Assembly (NCBI RefSeq): GCF_002051585.1
Contig: NZ_MZGX01000035.1
Coordinates: 1 to 37,010 of the forward strand
DNA length: 37,010 nucleotides
Source of the DNA: Ruminiclostridium hungatei
GTDB taxonomy: Bacteria > Bacillota > Clostridia > Acetivibrionales > DSM-1351
Reading direction: 5' to 3'
The notes below the pieces were generated by a model, which had not been told where the DNA came from, searched no databases, and was given only the letters and a program-made list of their open reading frames with translations. Below, piece by piece: positions 17,089 to 25,084 of the stretch. The position numbers and the translations under genes are program-made. The first letter of the stretch is position 1, and every line of letters begins with the position of its first letter.

Positions 17089-17589
17089 TTATTGTTCCTT
17101 CCTTTCAGCACGGTGAGCATCAAGTGCCTCTTTGATGCGCTGTGCTTCTATTTTTGGATAGTTATAACGCCAGTCATCGTATTCATCCTTGGTAATCTCA
17201 CCGCGTTTGAACTTATCGTACTCTTTTTGCCATGTGCTGAACATATCAAACATAGTTGAAAAAGACGGACTATTAAATTTATCAAGTGTAATGCAAAGTT
17301 CTCCATCTAGATTTTTTATTCTCAATCCGTAAAGGTCTTCCAGTGCAAACAGCGTGTGCATGACACAAATATAAGAATCAATATCCGGTACTGTTAAGGC
17401 CTCTGGGCTGATACCCAGAGCAACTGCTAGTGAATTGATCATGCTGTCCTTCGGTGTTCTGGTCCCCGATTCATATTGTGCTACACGAACATCAGCAGTT
17501 CTTTCATCAAAACCGGCAGCCAAGCCGAGATATTTTTGCGTCATGCCCCGCAAGTTGCGGATAAACCGGATTCTTTCACCAATAGCCAT
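17089..17589 (-). CDS. XRE-family transcriptional regulator of the mobile element
   Basis: 166 residues from the ATG whose complement is at 17587-17589, preceded by GGAG on the - strand. A longer frame from 17640 lacks a ribosome site. Residues 1-60 form a Cro/CI-type helix-turn-helix (GERIRFIRNLRGMTQKYLGLAAGF...VAQYESGTRTPKDSMINSLAVALGIS). The C-terminal ~100 residues include a helical segment TFSTWQKEYDKFKRGEITKDEYDDW-like that is common in element-borne regulators of this kind in Clostridia. It is divergent from the integration and mobilization genes, across a region with three matching operators, so it probably represses excision and transfer. Confidence 0.9.
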   Translation of the reverse strand: MAIGERIRFIRNLRGMTQKYLGLAAGFDERTADVRVAQYESGTRTPKDSMINSLAVALGISPEALTVPDIDSYICVMHTLFALEDLYGLRIKNLDGELCITLDKFNSPSFSTMFDMFSTWQKEYDKFKRGEITKDEYDDWRYNYPKIEAQRIKEALDAHRAERKEQ

Positions 17590-17668
17590 ATTACTATCTC
17601 CAATCACATGTAAATGAGTGCTTTGTAAGTATAATAACATATTTGTTTAAGAATATACAAGAGAATAT

Positions 17669-17683
17669 AAACAAAAAAGTTTA
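17669..17683. promoter_or_regulatory. Operator O1 (AAACAAAAAAGTTTA)
   Basis: First of three 15-bp sites with consensus AAACAAAwwnGTTTA in the region between the divergent regulator and the xis/int genes. A half site, TTTGTTTA, lies at 17643-17649. Confidence 0.65.
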
Positions 17684-17703
17684 GTTATTATCTTGTAAAC
17701 CTC

Positions 17704-17732
17704 TTGACACAAACAAAAATGTTTAGTATTAT
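17704..17732 (+). promoter_or_regulatory. SigA promoter for the excision/mobilization operon
   Basis: A perfect TTGACA (17704-17709), 17 bp, TATTAT (17727-17732). Operator O2 occupies the spacer, so binding there would block RNA polymerase. Confidence 0.78.
17711..17725. promoter_or_regulatory. Operator O2 (AAACAAAAATGTTTA), inside the promoter spacer
   Basis: Second 15-bp site, lying between the -35 and -10 boxes of the rightward promoter. Confidence 0.72.
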
Positions 17733-17744
17733 CAAAATAAAGTT

Positions 17745-17759
17745 AAACAAATTTGTTTA
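17745..17759. promoter_or_regulatory. Operator O3 (AAACAAATTTGTTTA)
   Basis: Third site and the most symmetric, within the 18-bp palindrome TTAAACAAATTTGTTTAA at 17743-17760, just downstream of the rightward start point. Confidence 0.75.
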
Positions 17760-17811
17760 ATAATTAAAATTGAATGACTATCCAAGCAGCTATCTTTTGA
17801 AAAAGTGGGGC

Positions 17812-17895
17812 ATGACTTTTCATAATGCAAATGAGCTTGCTAATGGAGAAAGCAACACAGAGCTGATTAAGGTTGCCTGTCAGGAAACTGTATAG
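17812..17895 (+). CDS. Possible 27-residue leader peptide
   Basis: A short frame, ATG at 17812 to TAG at 17893-17895 (MTFHNANELANGESNTELIKVACQETV). It is the first frame after the rightward promoter and its last bases run into the TAGGAGAG segment before the next gene. There is no good ribosome site before the ATG (GTGGGG only). It could be a real small protein of the element or chance. Confidence 0.3.
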   Translation: MTFHNANELANGESNTELIKVACQETV

Positions 17896-17928
17896 GAGAG
17901 AATGGCAAACAGTAAAAGGAGGGGAAAA

Positions 17929-18144
17929 ATGAGTAACTCTTTCATGCGCGTTGATGAGGTGGCGGCAGAATTAGGTGTATCAAAATCATATGCCTACAAA
18001 GTTGTTCAAAGACTCAACAAGCAGCTTAAAGACATGGGCTATCTGACCATAGCGGGCAGGGTCAACAAGAAGTATTTCGAAAAAATGGTTTGCTACGGCG
18101 AACCCGTTAAGCTGGAAAGGAAGGGATCGAATGGCGGCATATAA
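17929..18144 (+). CDS. Excisionase-like helix-turn-helix protein
   Basis: 71 residues from the ATG at 17929, set by AGGAGGGG at 17917-17924; the in-frame ATG at 17902 would place that ribosome site inside the gene. Residues 4-40 (FMRVDEVAAELGVSKSYAYKVVQRLNKQL) form a MerR/Xis-type helix-turn-helix. Small proteins like this directly before an integrase usually act as recombination directionality factors or regulators. It overlaps the integrase gene by 14 bases, so the two are co-translated. Confidence 0.8.
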   Translation: MSNSFMRVDEVAAELGVSKSYAYKVVQRLNKQLKDMGYLTIAGRVNKKYFEKMVCYGEPVKLERKGSNGGI

Positions 18145-19213
18145 GGAATCGAACACCAATACTTGGCGCGCGGTCTACCGCTATACCGACTGGAAAGGCG
18201 AACGCAAGCAAACGCAAAAGCGTGGCTTTGCCACGAAGCGTGAAGCCTTCGCATGGGAACGTGAACAGCTTCAAAAGGCATCTGCTGATTTGGATATGAC
18301 ATTTAAGAGCTTTATTGAAACCTATACCGCCGATATGCATAGCCGCATCAAGGAAAACACATGGGAAACCAAAGAGCATATTATCCGCACGAAGCTGCTG
18401 CCCTACTTCGGGAAACGAAAAATGTGTGAGATTCAGCCTAAGGAGATCATTGCCTGGCAAAATGAGATGATTAACTTTAAGTATGAGCATGGGAAGGCGT
18501 ACTCTCCAGTATATCTGAAAACGCTGCATAACCAACTCAGTTGCATCTTTAATCATGCAGTCAAGTATTATGGCCTGTCACAAAACCCGGCAGCTAAAGT
18601 CGGAAATATGGGCAAAGCCAAGAACAAGGAAATGCAATTCTGGACAAAAGATGAGTATTTAAAATTTGCCGATGCCATGATGGACAAGCCTATATCCTTC
18701 TATGCTTTTGAAATGCTCTACTGGTGTGGAATTCGTGAAGGTGAACTACTTGCATTGACACCCGCCGATTTCGATTTTGAGAAAGGCACTGTCACAATCA
18801 GTAAATCTTATCAGCGGCTAAAGGGGCGCGATGTGATTACTGATCCAAAGACAGAAAAAAGCAACCGCACGATAAAAATGCCGCAGTTCCTATGTGGGGA
18901 GATGCAAGATTATATCAATTCACTGTACGATGTGGAGCCAAATGATCGCATCTTCCAGATCACAAAGTATTATCTTCATCACGAGATGGATAGAGGTGCA
19001 AAGGTGGTCAACGTCAAGCGCATCAGAATTCACGACATTCGGCACAGTGCGATTTCACTATTGATAGATATGGGATTTTCGGCCATTGCAATCGCTGACC
19101 GCGTCGGTCATGAAAGTATCGACATTACTTACAATTATGCGCATCTATTCCCGTCAAGACAGACGGAGATGGCGAACAGGCTGGATTTTGAGCGTACAGA
19201 GAAAGGAGATTAA
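18131..19213 (+). CDS. int: Tyrosine site-specific integrase
   Basis: 360 residues. It recombines the element with the 3' end of guaA. An N-terminal arm-binding AP2-like segment (WRAVYRYTDWKGERKQTQKRGFATKREA) and a SAM-like core-binding domain precede the catalytic domain. All active-site residues are visible: R202 in WCGIREGELLAL, a lysine in the TEKSNRTIKMP beta-hairpin, H301-x-x-R304 in IHDIRHSA, H327 in VGHES, and Y336 in YNYAHLFPS. The gene is intact and is probably functional. No second integrase exists for the right-hand part of the island. Confidence 0.97.
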   Translation: MAAYKESNTNTWRAVYRYTDWKGERKQTQKRGFATKREAFAWEREQLQKASADLDMTFKSFIETYTADMHSRIKENTWETKEHIIRTKLLPYFGKRKMCEIQPKEIIAWQNEMINFKYEHGKAYSPVYLKTLHNQLSCIFNHAVKYYGLSQNPAAKVGNMGKAKNKEMQFWTKDEYLKFADAMMDKPISFYAFEMLYWCGIREGELLALTPADFDFEKGTVTISKSYQRLKGRDVITDPKTEKSNRTIKMPQFLCGEMQDYINSLYDVEPNDRIFQITKYYLHHEMDRGAKVVNVKRIRIHDIRHSAISLLIDMGFSAIAIADRVGHESIDITYNYAHLFPSRQTEMANRLDFERTEKGD

Positions 19214-19215
19214 CC

Positions 19216-19548
19216 ATGTCATTAAAAAACAAAGACAATCATAATCGCTGGAGGAACAAAACCGTTGCATTCCGTGTTTCGCCGGAAGAAGATGAGCAAA
19301 TCGAGATTGCCGTCAAGCTCACCGGCTTGACCAAGCAGGATTACATCACCCGGCGACTGCTCTGCAAGGATGTTGTAGTGCAAGGTAATCCGAGAGTATA
19401 TAAGGCGCTTCGTAACCAGCTCTCCGCCGTGCTGGATGAACTGCAGCGCATTGAAGCCGGTGCCGGTATGAACGATGAACTGCTTGACACAATATGCTGG
19501 ATTGTCACCATTATGAACGGAATGAAGGAGGAAACGCATGGCGACTAA
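19216..19548 (+). CDS. MobC-like relaxosome accessory protein
   Basis: 110 residues. The N-terminal half (NKTVAFRVSPEEDEQIEIAVKLTGLTKQDYITRRLL) is a ribbon-helix-helix domain of the MobC/NikA type, and the C-terminal half is helical. Such proteins bind near oriT and help the relaxase. It starts two bases after the integrase stop and overlaps the helicase gene by 11 bases. Confidence 0.8.
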   Translation: MSLKNKDNHNRWRNKTVAFRVSPEEDEQIEIAVKLTGLTKQDYITRRLLCKDVVVQGNPRVYKALRNQLSAVLDELQRIEAGAGMNDELLDTICWIVTIMNGMKEETHGD

Positions 19549-20701
19549 AAAAGAAAAACCGGCTGTCCCGGTTCCGCCTGCGCCAACAGACGGGGAAAAG
19601 CCGCTTTCAAAAAACTCTGAGAAAAGTATAACAGAAGAAAATTTTAAAAACAATCCCCCAGAGAAAAATTACGAAGAGATGCTGCGGATGATGCAGCGAA
19701 TGAACGACCCGGCTTATCTTCATACAGTGTCCATGAATGAACTCTATGAAAATATCTACCAGAGCAGACCACCTATTATCGGCGGTCTGCTCTACTCCGG
19801 CGCCTATATTCTGGCGGGTGCTCCAAAGGTCGGAAAGTCATTTCTTGTGGCACAGCTCGCTTATCACATCAGCACGGTACAAGTGCTCTGGAATTTTGAG
19901 GTGCACACGGGCACCGTACTATATCTTGCTCTTGAAGATGATTACCAGCGTTTGCAGGAGCGTATGTTCCGTATGTTCGGAGTGGAGGGGACAGATAATC
20001 TTTACTTTGCCGTCTATGCTAAACAGATCGGAAACGGTCTCGATGAGCAGCTTGAGAAATTTATGCGGGAACACCCGGACACAAAGCTTATTATTATCGA
20101 CACTTTGCAAAAAATACGCGAGATCGGCGGCGAGGTATACAGCTACGCAAATGATTATGACATTGTTGGTCAAATGAAGAAATTTGCGGATAGGCATTGT
20201 ATCTGTCTGTTGCTGGTGCATCACACCAGAAAGCAGCCTGCCGGTGACAATTTTGAAAGGATATCCGGTACGACCGGACTTCTCGGTTGCGCGGACGGCG
20301 CATTCCTTCTGCAAAAGGAAAATCGCACAGACCTCAATGCGACACTGGATATTGTGGGCCGTGATCAACCGGATCAGCGGCTTTACCTCCAGAGAGATAA
20401 AGAACGGCTTATCTGGACGCTAGACCATGCAGAAACTGAGATGTTGAAAGAGCCGCCGGATAGGATTCTGGACTCTCTTTCCCGGCTGGTAACAGCAGAA
20501 AAACCGGAATGGTATGGCAGTCCTACGGAGCTTGTAGCTGCACTCAACCTGGATATAAAACCCAACGTACTTACACTGCGGTTAAACGTAAACGCTGGGC
20601 GGCTCATGCAGGAATATGATATCCGTTATGAGAGTAGCCGAACCCACTCAGGGAGATTTATCAGACTTATGCTTATTTCACCAGAAGCGTGTCGGTCGTG
20701 A
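19538..20701 (+). CDS. RepA-like AAA/RecA-fold helicase
   Basis: 387 residues. After a Pro/Lys-rich N-terminal ~40 residues, the RecA-fold domain of the RSF1010 RepA type is seen: Walker A GAPKVGKSF, the ALEDDYQRLQERM motif after strand 2, Walker B KLIIIDTLQ, and LLLVHHTRK followed by ISGTTGLLGCADGAFLL. The C-terminal 100 residues should be a winged-helix-like tail. In mobilizable elements this protein probably unwinds DNA for replication of the excised circle or transfer strand. It lies between the MobC-like gene and oriT. Confidence 0.88.
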   Translation: MATKKEKPAVPVPPAPTDGEKPLSKNSEKSITEENFKNNPPEKNYEEMLRMMQRMNDPAYLHTVSMNELYENIYQSRPPIIGGLLYSGAYILAGAPKVGKSFLVAQLAYHISTVQVLWNFEVHTGTVLYLALEDDYQRLQERMFRMFGVEGTDNLYFAVYAKQIGNGLDEQLEKFMREHPDTKLIIIDTLQKIREIGGEVYSYANDYDIVGQMKKFADRHCICLLLVHHTRKQPAGDNFERISGTTGLLGCADGAFLLQKENRTDLNATLDIVGRDQPDQRLYLQRDKERLIWTLDHAETEMLKEPPDRILDSLSRLVTAEKPEWYGSPTELVAALNLDIKPNVLTLRLNVNAGRLMQEYDIRYESSRTHSGRFIRLMLISPEACRS

Positions 20702-20895
20702 CGATGTTTCCGGGAGTGGCCCTGGTGTCAAAAATACCGTCACCATCGACACGATCGTCATGGGAGCCCATGCGTATCTTCGTCCTCACGGAGTAATCTG
20801 TAGATTTCTACGAGGACGTGCAGAGAAAATTATCACGGTTTTTCTCTCCCTCGGACAGCGGAGTGTTTCGAAAAACAGGTTGCTGCCCGTGTTGG

Positions 20896-20923
20896 GTTTG
20901 CAAAGTGGAGTCCACTTGCAAAC
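20896..20923. repeat. Inverted repeat in the pre-oriT region
   Basis: GTTTGCAAAGTGGA is followed directly by its near-complement TCCACTTGCAAAC, with one base missing from the second arm. It lies in the 395-base gap 20702-21096 before the relaxase gene, about 80 bases before the oriT stem. It could be a relaxosome protein binding site. Confidence 0.5.
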
Positions 20924-20997
20924 CACGGCAGAGGCTTCCGCAGAAGCCGCAAGCTTACCCACTGCCCACAGGCAGCCCACGGCACTTTGCAGCCTGC

Positions 20998-21045
20998 AGG
21001 GATGAAAGTGTCATAGTGGGTTATTACACTTTGAAAAAGTGCATT
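20998..21045 (+). other. oriT: Putative origin of transfer (oriT), MobV type
   Basis: AAAGTGT (21005-21011) and ACACTTT (21026-21032) form a 7-bp stem around CATAGTGGGTTATT. This resembles the pMV158 MobV oriT, where an AAAGTATA/TATACTTT-type stem encloses TAGTGTGTTA with the nick in the loop. A second, nested repeat CACTTT-GAA-AAAGTG follows (21027-21041). The site lies 55 bases upstream of the relaxase gene, where MobV oriTs are normally found. The exact nick base cannot be assigned. Confidence 0.78.
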
Positions 21046-21096
21046 CCCGGTGGCTTACTACGTATTTATAAACTCAAAAATGGAGGTACAACGTCT

Positions 21097-22437
21097 ATGG
21101 CAAGAAACGATGGTGTTGACCGAATCAGTGTAAGAAATGTCAACCTGTCAAATGCAAAAATCGGCAATACACAAAGACATAATGAACGCGAAAAAGAATC
21201 CTATACAAATCCGGATATCGTGCCTGAGCGCTGCGATTTCAATATTCATTTCAAATCGCCGACGAACAATTATGAAAAGATGTTCACTCAAATGGAAGCT
21301 GACAAAGTGATATCTACCCGAGGCCTGACAGATGAAGCCAACCTTTACGGCGAGCTGATCTTTGATGTAAACTCAGCATACTTCCACAATCACGGCGGCT
21401 ATGAATTTGCCAAGCAGTTTTATGCGGACGCATATAAAGCAGCCGTCGAGATCGTTGGTGGTGAGCAGTATATTCTTTCGGCAGTTATGCACGCCGATGA
21501 ACGCAACAGAGCCATGTCCGAAGCATTGAAGCAGGAAGTTTTCCACTATCATATGCATGTAGTATATATCCCCGTTGTGGAGAAAGAAGTACTTTGGTCG
21601 AAGCGATGCAAAGACCCTTCCCTGGTCGGCACGGTTAAGGAAAGTGTTATGCAGGTGAGCAGCAGCAAAAAGTGGCTGTCTCAGCCAGCACTTGACGACG
21701 ACGGTAGCCCAATTTTACAAAAGAACGGCAAGCCGGTGCTGCGAAAATCCTATAGTGTTCTTCAGGATGATGTTTTTAATTTTATGCGAGCAGCCGGGTA
21801 TAACGATCTGGAGCGCGGTGAGCGCGGGAGCTCTGAGGAGCACCTGACCGTTACGCAGTTCAAGGTCGAGCAGGAAAAGCACCGGCTTGAAGAGTTGGAT
21901 GCAGCCAAAACCGAGGTGCAGGCTGAAATTGTGCATCTTCAGGAAGAAAAAGCTGATGCTCAAAATGAAGCGAAGGAGGCAAAAGACCGGCTGAATGATC
22001 TTGCTCCGAAAGTCGAAAAGATGGAGATGCTTGCCGCAAAATATTCCGATGATCCGGAAAAATTGCTTCCGGAAGCTGGGGCGCTGGAAAGCGCCAGAAC
22101 CTACCGAGAGAAAAAAGTTAAACCACTTCTGGCAGGAATCGTGAAAGTCCTGCGCTCGGTGTATAACGCATACCTTGACCTTGTCAGCAAATTTGATAGA
22201 CTTCAATCTTCATATGAACGGGAAATAAGAATGAATAATACACTTTCTGATAGGTTGGAAGACGTCTTTTCTGAAAATAAAGAGTTAAGGAATGTGGCAG
22301 AAAATTATGAGCGCGTCTGTCGCGCTTATGGCCCCGAGCGTGTAGCGGAAACTGTCGAAGCGGTCAAAAAGCAGGAAAGGGTTGAAAAAGAGCAAAAACG
22401 TATTTCCAGACAAATGCATGACCGGGTTTTACGTTGA
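21097..22437 (+). CDS. mob: MobV-family (Pre/Mob) relaxase
   Basis: 446 residues from the ATG at 21097, set by GGAGG at 21082-21086; the frame is open further upstream but runs through oriT. MobV relaxases nick oriT and lead the strand into a recipient cell. Family features are the N-terminal RNVNLSNAKIGNTQRHNERE, the metal-binding His cluster HADERN...VFHYHMHVVYIPV, and a long C-terminal coiled coil (about residues 255-440, rich in Glu/Lys/Leu heptads). No coupling protein or type IV secretion genes are in the window, so transfer would need a helper element. Confidence 0.93.
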   Translation: MARNDGVDRISVRNVNLSNAKIGNTQRHNEREKESYTNPDIVPERCDFNIHFKSPTNNYEKMFTQMEADKVISTRGLTDEANLYGELIFDVNSAYFHNHGGYEFAKQFYADAYKAAVEIVGGEQYILSAVMHADERNRAMSEALKQEVFHYHMHVVYIPVVEKEVLWSKRCKDPSLVGTVKESVMQVSSSKKWLSQPALDDDGSPILQKNGKPVLRKSYSVLQDDVFNFMRAAGYNDLERGERGSSEEHLTVTQFKVEQEKHRLEELDAAKTEVQAEIVHLQEEKADAQNEAKEAKDRLNDLAPKVEKMEMLAAKYSDDPEKLLPEAGALESARTYREKKVKPLLAGIVKVLRSVYNAYLDLVSKFDRLQSSYEREIRMNNTLSDRLEDVFSENKELRNVAENYERVCRAYGPERVAETVEAVKKQERVEKEQKRISRQMHDRVLR

Positions 22438-22514
22438 TTTCCCCTATAGCAAATAACCTCAAGAGGCGTCCAGGACATTGAAAGAATATGGAATAAAATC
22501 ATGGAGGTAATACA

Positions 22515-22763
22515 ATGAAAAACATTATATCCTGCGAATTTAATATGGATACAGGTTGCGTAGAGCTACGGCTCGGCGATAGCACAATGATATCCATCAA
22601 TTGCACAGCGGCAGAAAATGAGGTCGCCGACAACCGATTTGAACGTTCGGAACTAGACTGGCTAATTTATAATGACCCGAAAGCATATGCCGATCTAATA
22701 CTGAATTGGGAGCCGGAGAAATACCTGAAAGCTGTCACGGTATACAGACCATTTGAAAGATGA
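22515..22763 (+). CDS. Small accessory protein, DUF6061-like
   Basis: 82 residues with TGGAGGT upstream. The pattern ISCEFNMDTGCVELRLGDSTMISINCTAAENEVADN...RSELDWLIYNDPKAYADLIL resembles small proteins that I recall as DUF6061, common beside mob genes in clostridial elements; this recollection is not checked. Function is unknown. It is acidic, with no membrane segment, and is the last gene before a terminator. Confidence 0.75.
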   Translation: MKNIISCEFNMDTGCVELRLGDSTMISINCTAAENEVADNRFERSELDWLIYNDPKAYADLILNWEPEKYLKAVTVYRPFER

Positions 22764-22776
22764 GCTTATTGATAAC

Positions 22777-22815
22777 GCCGCCTGAGGGAGCAATCTCATG
22801 GGCGGCACTTTTTTA
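22777..22815 (+). terminator. Intrinsic terminator of the mobilization operon
   Basis: GCCGCCTGAG (22777-22786) pairs with CTCATGGGCGGC (22795-22806), followed by a run of T's. Confidence 0.85.
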
Positions 22816-23011
22816 TTTGATATTGCCAACAAATCGTTTGAATAAACGAAATAGATAAAAGGCGGTCTGTATTCAGCATCCCTCAATTGTAAATCGAAAT
22901 GCAACCCTTCCGAATCAAAATTGAGTTATTATTCTTAATGCAATATATAAATCCAGGTGGTTGCAACCTGGCTTACAAATGGAATGGCCCATCTACCCGG
23001 TCAGAAAAACC

Positions 23012-23190
23012 AAGCAGCGTTTATGCCGCGAAAGTCTCTTGACAATGAGAAGGCATGTTAGGCTATATTGCCAGGCATCATCCTTTCTCCAAAGTGCTGC
23101 ATCCCTGTTCAGCAAGGGTGGTGCCGTGATGCCGTGAAACATGCCGATGGAGGCTCGTTGTCAAGAGAACCGTGGAATAAATGCGGGATA
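23012..23190 (+). ncRNA. Candidate structured RNA (long branched hairpin)
   Basis: Several paired blocks nest in order: GTTTAT with ATAAAT (near 23019 and 23176), CCGCG with CGTGG (G-U allowed), CTCTTGACAATGAG (23036-23049) with CTCGTTGTCAAGAG (23154-23167), GGCATGTT (23052-23059) with AACATGCC (23138-23145), and GGCATCA (23074-23080) with TGATGCC (23127-23133), capped by CCCTG...AAGGG near 23104. A separate hairpin CCAGGT...ACCTGG lies at 22963-22981. Differences between arms often leave G-U pairs. There is no frame of note. The segment is inside the 522-base gap between the mobilization operon and the transposase gene. I do not recognise it as a known class; a decayed transposon end is the main alternative. 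Confidence 0.5.
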
Positions 23191-23262
23191 CTGTCACTTT
23201 AATACCGGAATAATGGTTCACTTTCTATTTTCTAATTTCTTTTAATCATGTATCCTAAAAAT

Positions 23263-24605
23263 GTTGGCGGCAGAACGGAGGATATATGTCTAAATTCCTT
23301 ACTTATGAACAAAGACTTACATTGCAAAAGTATCTAAAAGAAAGCCTTTCCTTTAAAGAAATAAGCCGCAGATTGGGTAAGAACCCAACTACTATTTCCA
23401 GAGAGATTCGCAAATACTGCTCCGAGGTCGCTACAGGTTATCCGGGATTTCCATACAATGCTTGCAAAAACCGATTCCACTGTAGAGTAAAAGATGTTTG
23501 CGGAAAAAGCTGTACAAGAAAATCCTCCATCTATTGCAAACTTTGTTCTTCCTGCAATGACAATTGCGCGGACTTCATTGAAGAAATCTGTACGGCGAGA
23601 TTCCGAGTGCCTTATGTCTGCAATGGTTGTGAACAGATCCTTAAATGTACCTTGCTGAAAAACATATATGATGTAGAGCATGCCCACGTTAAAGCGCATG
23701 AAACCATATCAGAATCCCGTAGCGGCTTGTGTATCTGCGAAGAGGAGATTGCCCGACTCAACACAATTATCACTCCTCTCGTCCAGCAAGGGCAATCCGT
23801 ACATCAGATTTATGTGTCCCACGAAAATGAACTCATGTGCAGCGAGAAAACCATCTACAACTACATCGACGCTTGCCTTCTGGATGTACGCAACATCGAT
23901 CTTCCCAGGAAGGTCAAGTTCCGTGAACGGTACAAAAAACCGGAATTCAAGGTAGATAAGGGTTGCCGGATTGGACGCAACTATGAGGCATTTCAAAACT
24001 TCATAGATAATCACCCCGATACGGCAATGGTTCAAATGGACTCTGTCATTGGAACCAAAGGTGGCAAGTGCCTGCTGACGATACATTTCGTGGAAACCAG
24101 TCTGATGCTTGCATACCTCCGGGACTCCAACACCTCGAAATCGGTTATCGATGTATATTATGACCTCTATCAAAAGCTAGGCCATGAGCTGTTTCAAAAG
24201 CTGTTCCCTGTTATCCTGACGGATAACGGCAGTGAGTTTTCCAATCCCAAGGCCATTGAGTATGGACCTGAGAAGTACGGTGATTTGCGTACACTGATTT
24301 ATTATTGCGACGCTGGCTGCCCTCATCAGAAAGGGGCTATTGAAGTCAACCACGGCCTTATTCGCAGAGTACTTCCTAAAGGGGCAGACTTTAATCACTT
24401 GTTTCAGGAAGACATTACACGGATGATGAACCATATCAATTCCTACAAAAGAAAAAAGCTGAACAATCGTAGCCCATACGAAACTTTCAGCTTTTACCAT
24501 GGAGAAGAGGTTTTACACAAACTCGGATGTTCACCGATTCCAGCCGATTACATCCTGCTAAAACCAAGTCTTCTCAAAAGGTAGAATTTAAACAGTGCCG
24601 CCAAC
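23263..24605 (+). mobile_element. IS30-family insertion sequence (ends tentative)
   Basis: The transposase gene is flanked by GTTGGCGGCA (23263-23272) and its exact complement TGCCGCCAAC (24596-24605), the only inverted pair I find close outside it. Ten base pairs is short for the family, whose terminal repeats are usually longer, and no target duplication is clear, so the ends may lie elsewhere. It separates the mobilization part from the restriction operon. Confidence 0.45.
23286..24584 (+). CDS. IS30-family transposase
   Basis: 432 residues, apparently intact. The N-terminal helix-turn-helix is LTYEQRLTLQKYLKESLSFKEISRRLGKNPTTISREI. It is followed by a Cys-rich zinc-binding-like insert (CSSCNDNCADF, CNGCEQILKC). 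The catalytic DDE triad appears as QMDSVIG, ILTDNGSEF and KGAIEVNHGLIRRVLPKG, the last being a typical IS30 motif. CGGAGG precedes the ATG. Confidence 0.94.
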   Translation: MSKFLTYEQRLTLQKYLKESLSFKEISRRLGKNPTTISREIRKYCSEVATGYPGFPYNACKNRFHCRVKDVCGKSCTRKSSIYCKLCSSCNDNCADFIEEICTARFRVPYVCNGCEQILKCTLLKNIYDVEHAHVKAHETISESRSGLCICEEEIARLNTIITPLVQQGQSVHQIYVSHENELMCSEKTIYNYIDACLLDVRNIDLPRKVKFRERYKKPEFKVDKGCRIGRNYEAFQNFIDNHPDTAMVQMDSVIGTKGGKCLLTIHFVETSLMLAYLRDSNTSKSVIDVYYDLYQKLGHELFQKLFPVILTDNGSEFSNPKAIEYGPEKYGDLRTLIYYCDAGCPHQKGAIEVNHGLIRRVLPKGADFNHLFQEDITRMMNHINSYKRKKLNNRSPYETFSFYHGEEVLHKLGCSPIPADYILLKPSLLKR

Positions 24606-24719
24606 CAACCTTGTTCATCCATAAAACAGGGGTGGATTCTCCGATTACAAAAACATCGCTTAATAATAGCTTTATATGTTTTGTTAAATATAATAATGTA
24701 TTGAACAATATGATTCTGG

Positions 24720-24748
24720 TTGATTTGCCCAATGTTTGATGTTACAAT
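24720..24748 (+). promoter_or_regulatory. Probable promoter of the restriction operon
   Basis: TTGATT (24720-24725), 17 bp, TACAAT (24743-24748) with a TGT extension before it. It would transcribe the small HTH gene and hsdRSXM. The gap from the IS to this point holds nothing else I see. Confidence 0.55.
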
Positions 24749-24790
24749 ATTTAGTATTACATATTCCAATCACGACAGAGAGGTGTCCAA

Positions 24791-25000
24791 ATGAAAGCAA
24801 GCTATAAAAAGCTATGGAAGCTCCTGATTGATAAAGATATGAAGAAGAAAGAATTGATGGAACAGGCTGGCATCAGCTCGTTTTCAATTCGCAAGCTCAG
24901 TCGTGGCGAGAATGTCACAATGGAGGTTCTTGGGAAAATATGCAAAGTGCTGAACTGTACGCTGGATGATATTTGTGAGTTTGAAGAGACAGACTCTTGA
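24791..25000 (+). CDS. Small Cro/CI-type HTH regulator
   Basis: 69 residues, almost entirely a helix-turn-helix domain of the HTH_26 type (LIDKDMKKKELMEQAGISSFSIRKLSRGENVTMEVLGKICKVLNCTLDDICEF). GAGAGGTG lies before the ATG. It sits 84 bases before hsdR in the same direction, a place where control proteins delay restriction until methylation is established. That role is inference. Confidence 0.85.
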   Translation: MKASYKKLWKLLIDKDMKKKELMEQAGISSFSIRKLSRGENVTMEVLGKICKVLNCTLDDICEFEETDS

Positions 25001-25084
25001 TTCACTGGACATAAATGATTGCCCTGATAGGAATTACGTATCAGCGGTTTTTGGTACGAAAATCAAATTGAGAGGAGATCCATA

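Noticed and set aside
20616-21005. 129-codon frame between the helicase and relaxase genes
   Set aside because: It overlaps the helicase end and the oriT region, has no ribosome site or recognisable pattern.
22964-23190. CRISPR array, group II intron domain V or tRNA in the structured gap
   Set aside because: No regularly spaced direct repeats, no domain V consensus and no tRNA cloverleaf; structure is one long branched hairpin.
23263-24605. Well-defined IS30 ends with target duplication
   Set aside because: Only a 10-bp inverted pair was found and flanking bases do not duplicate, so the boundaries are reported as tentative.
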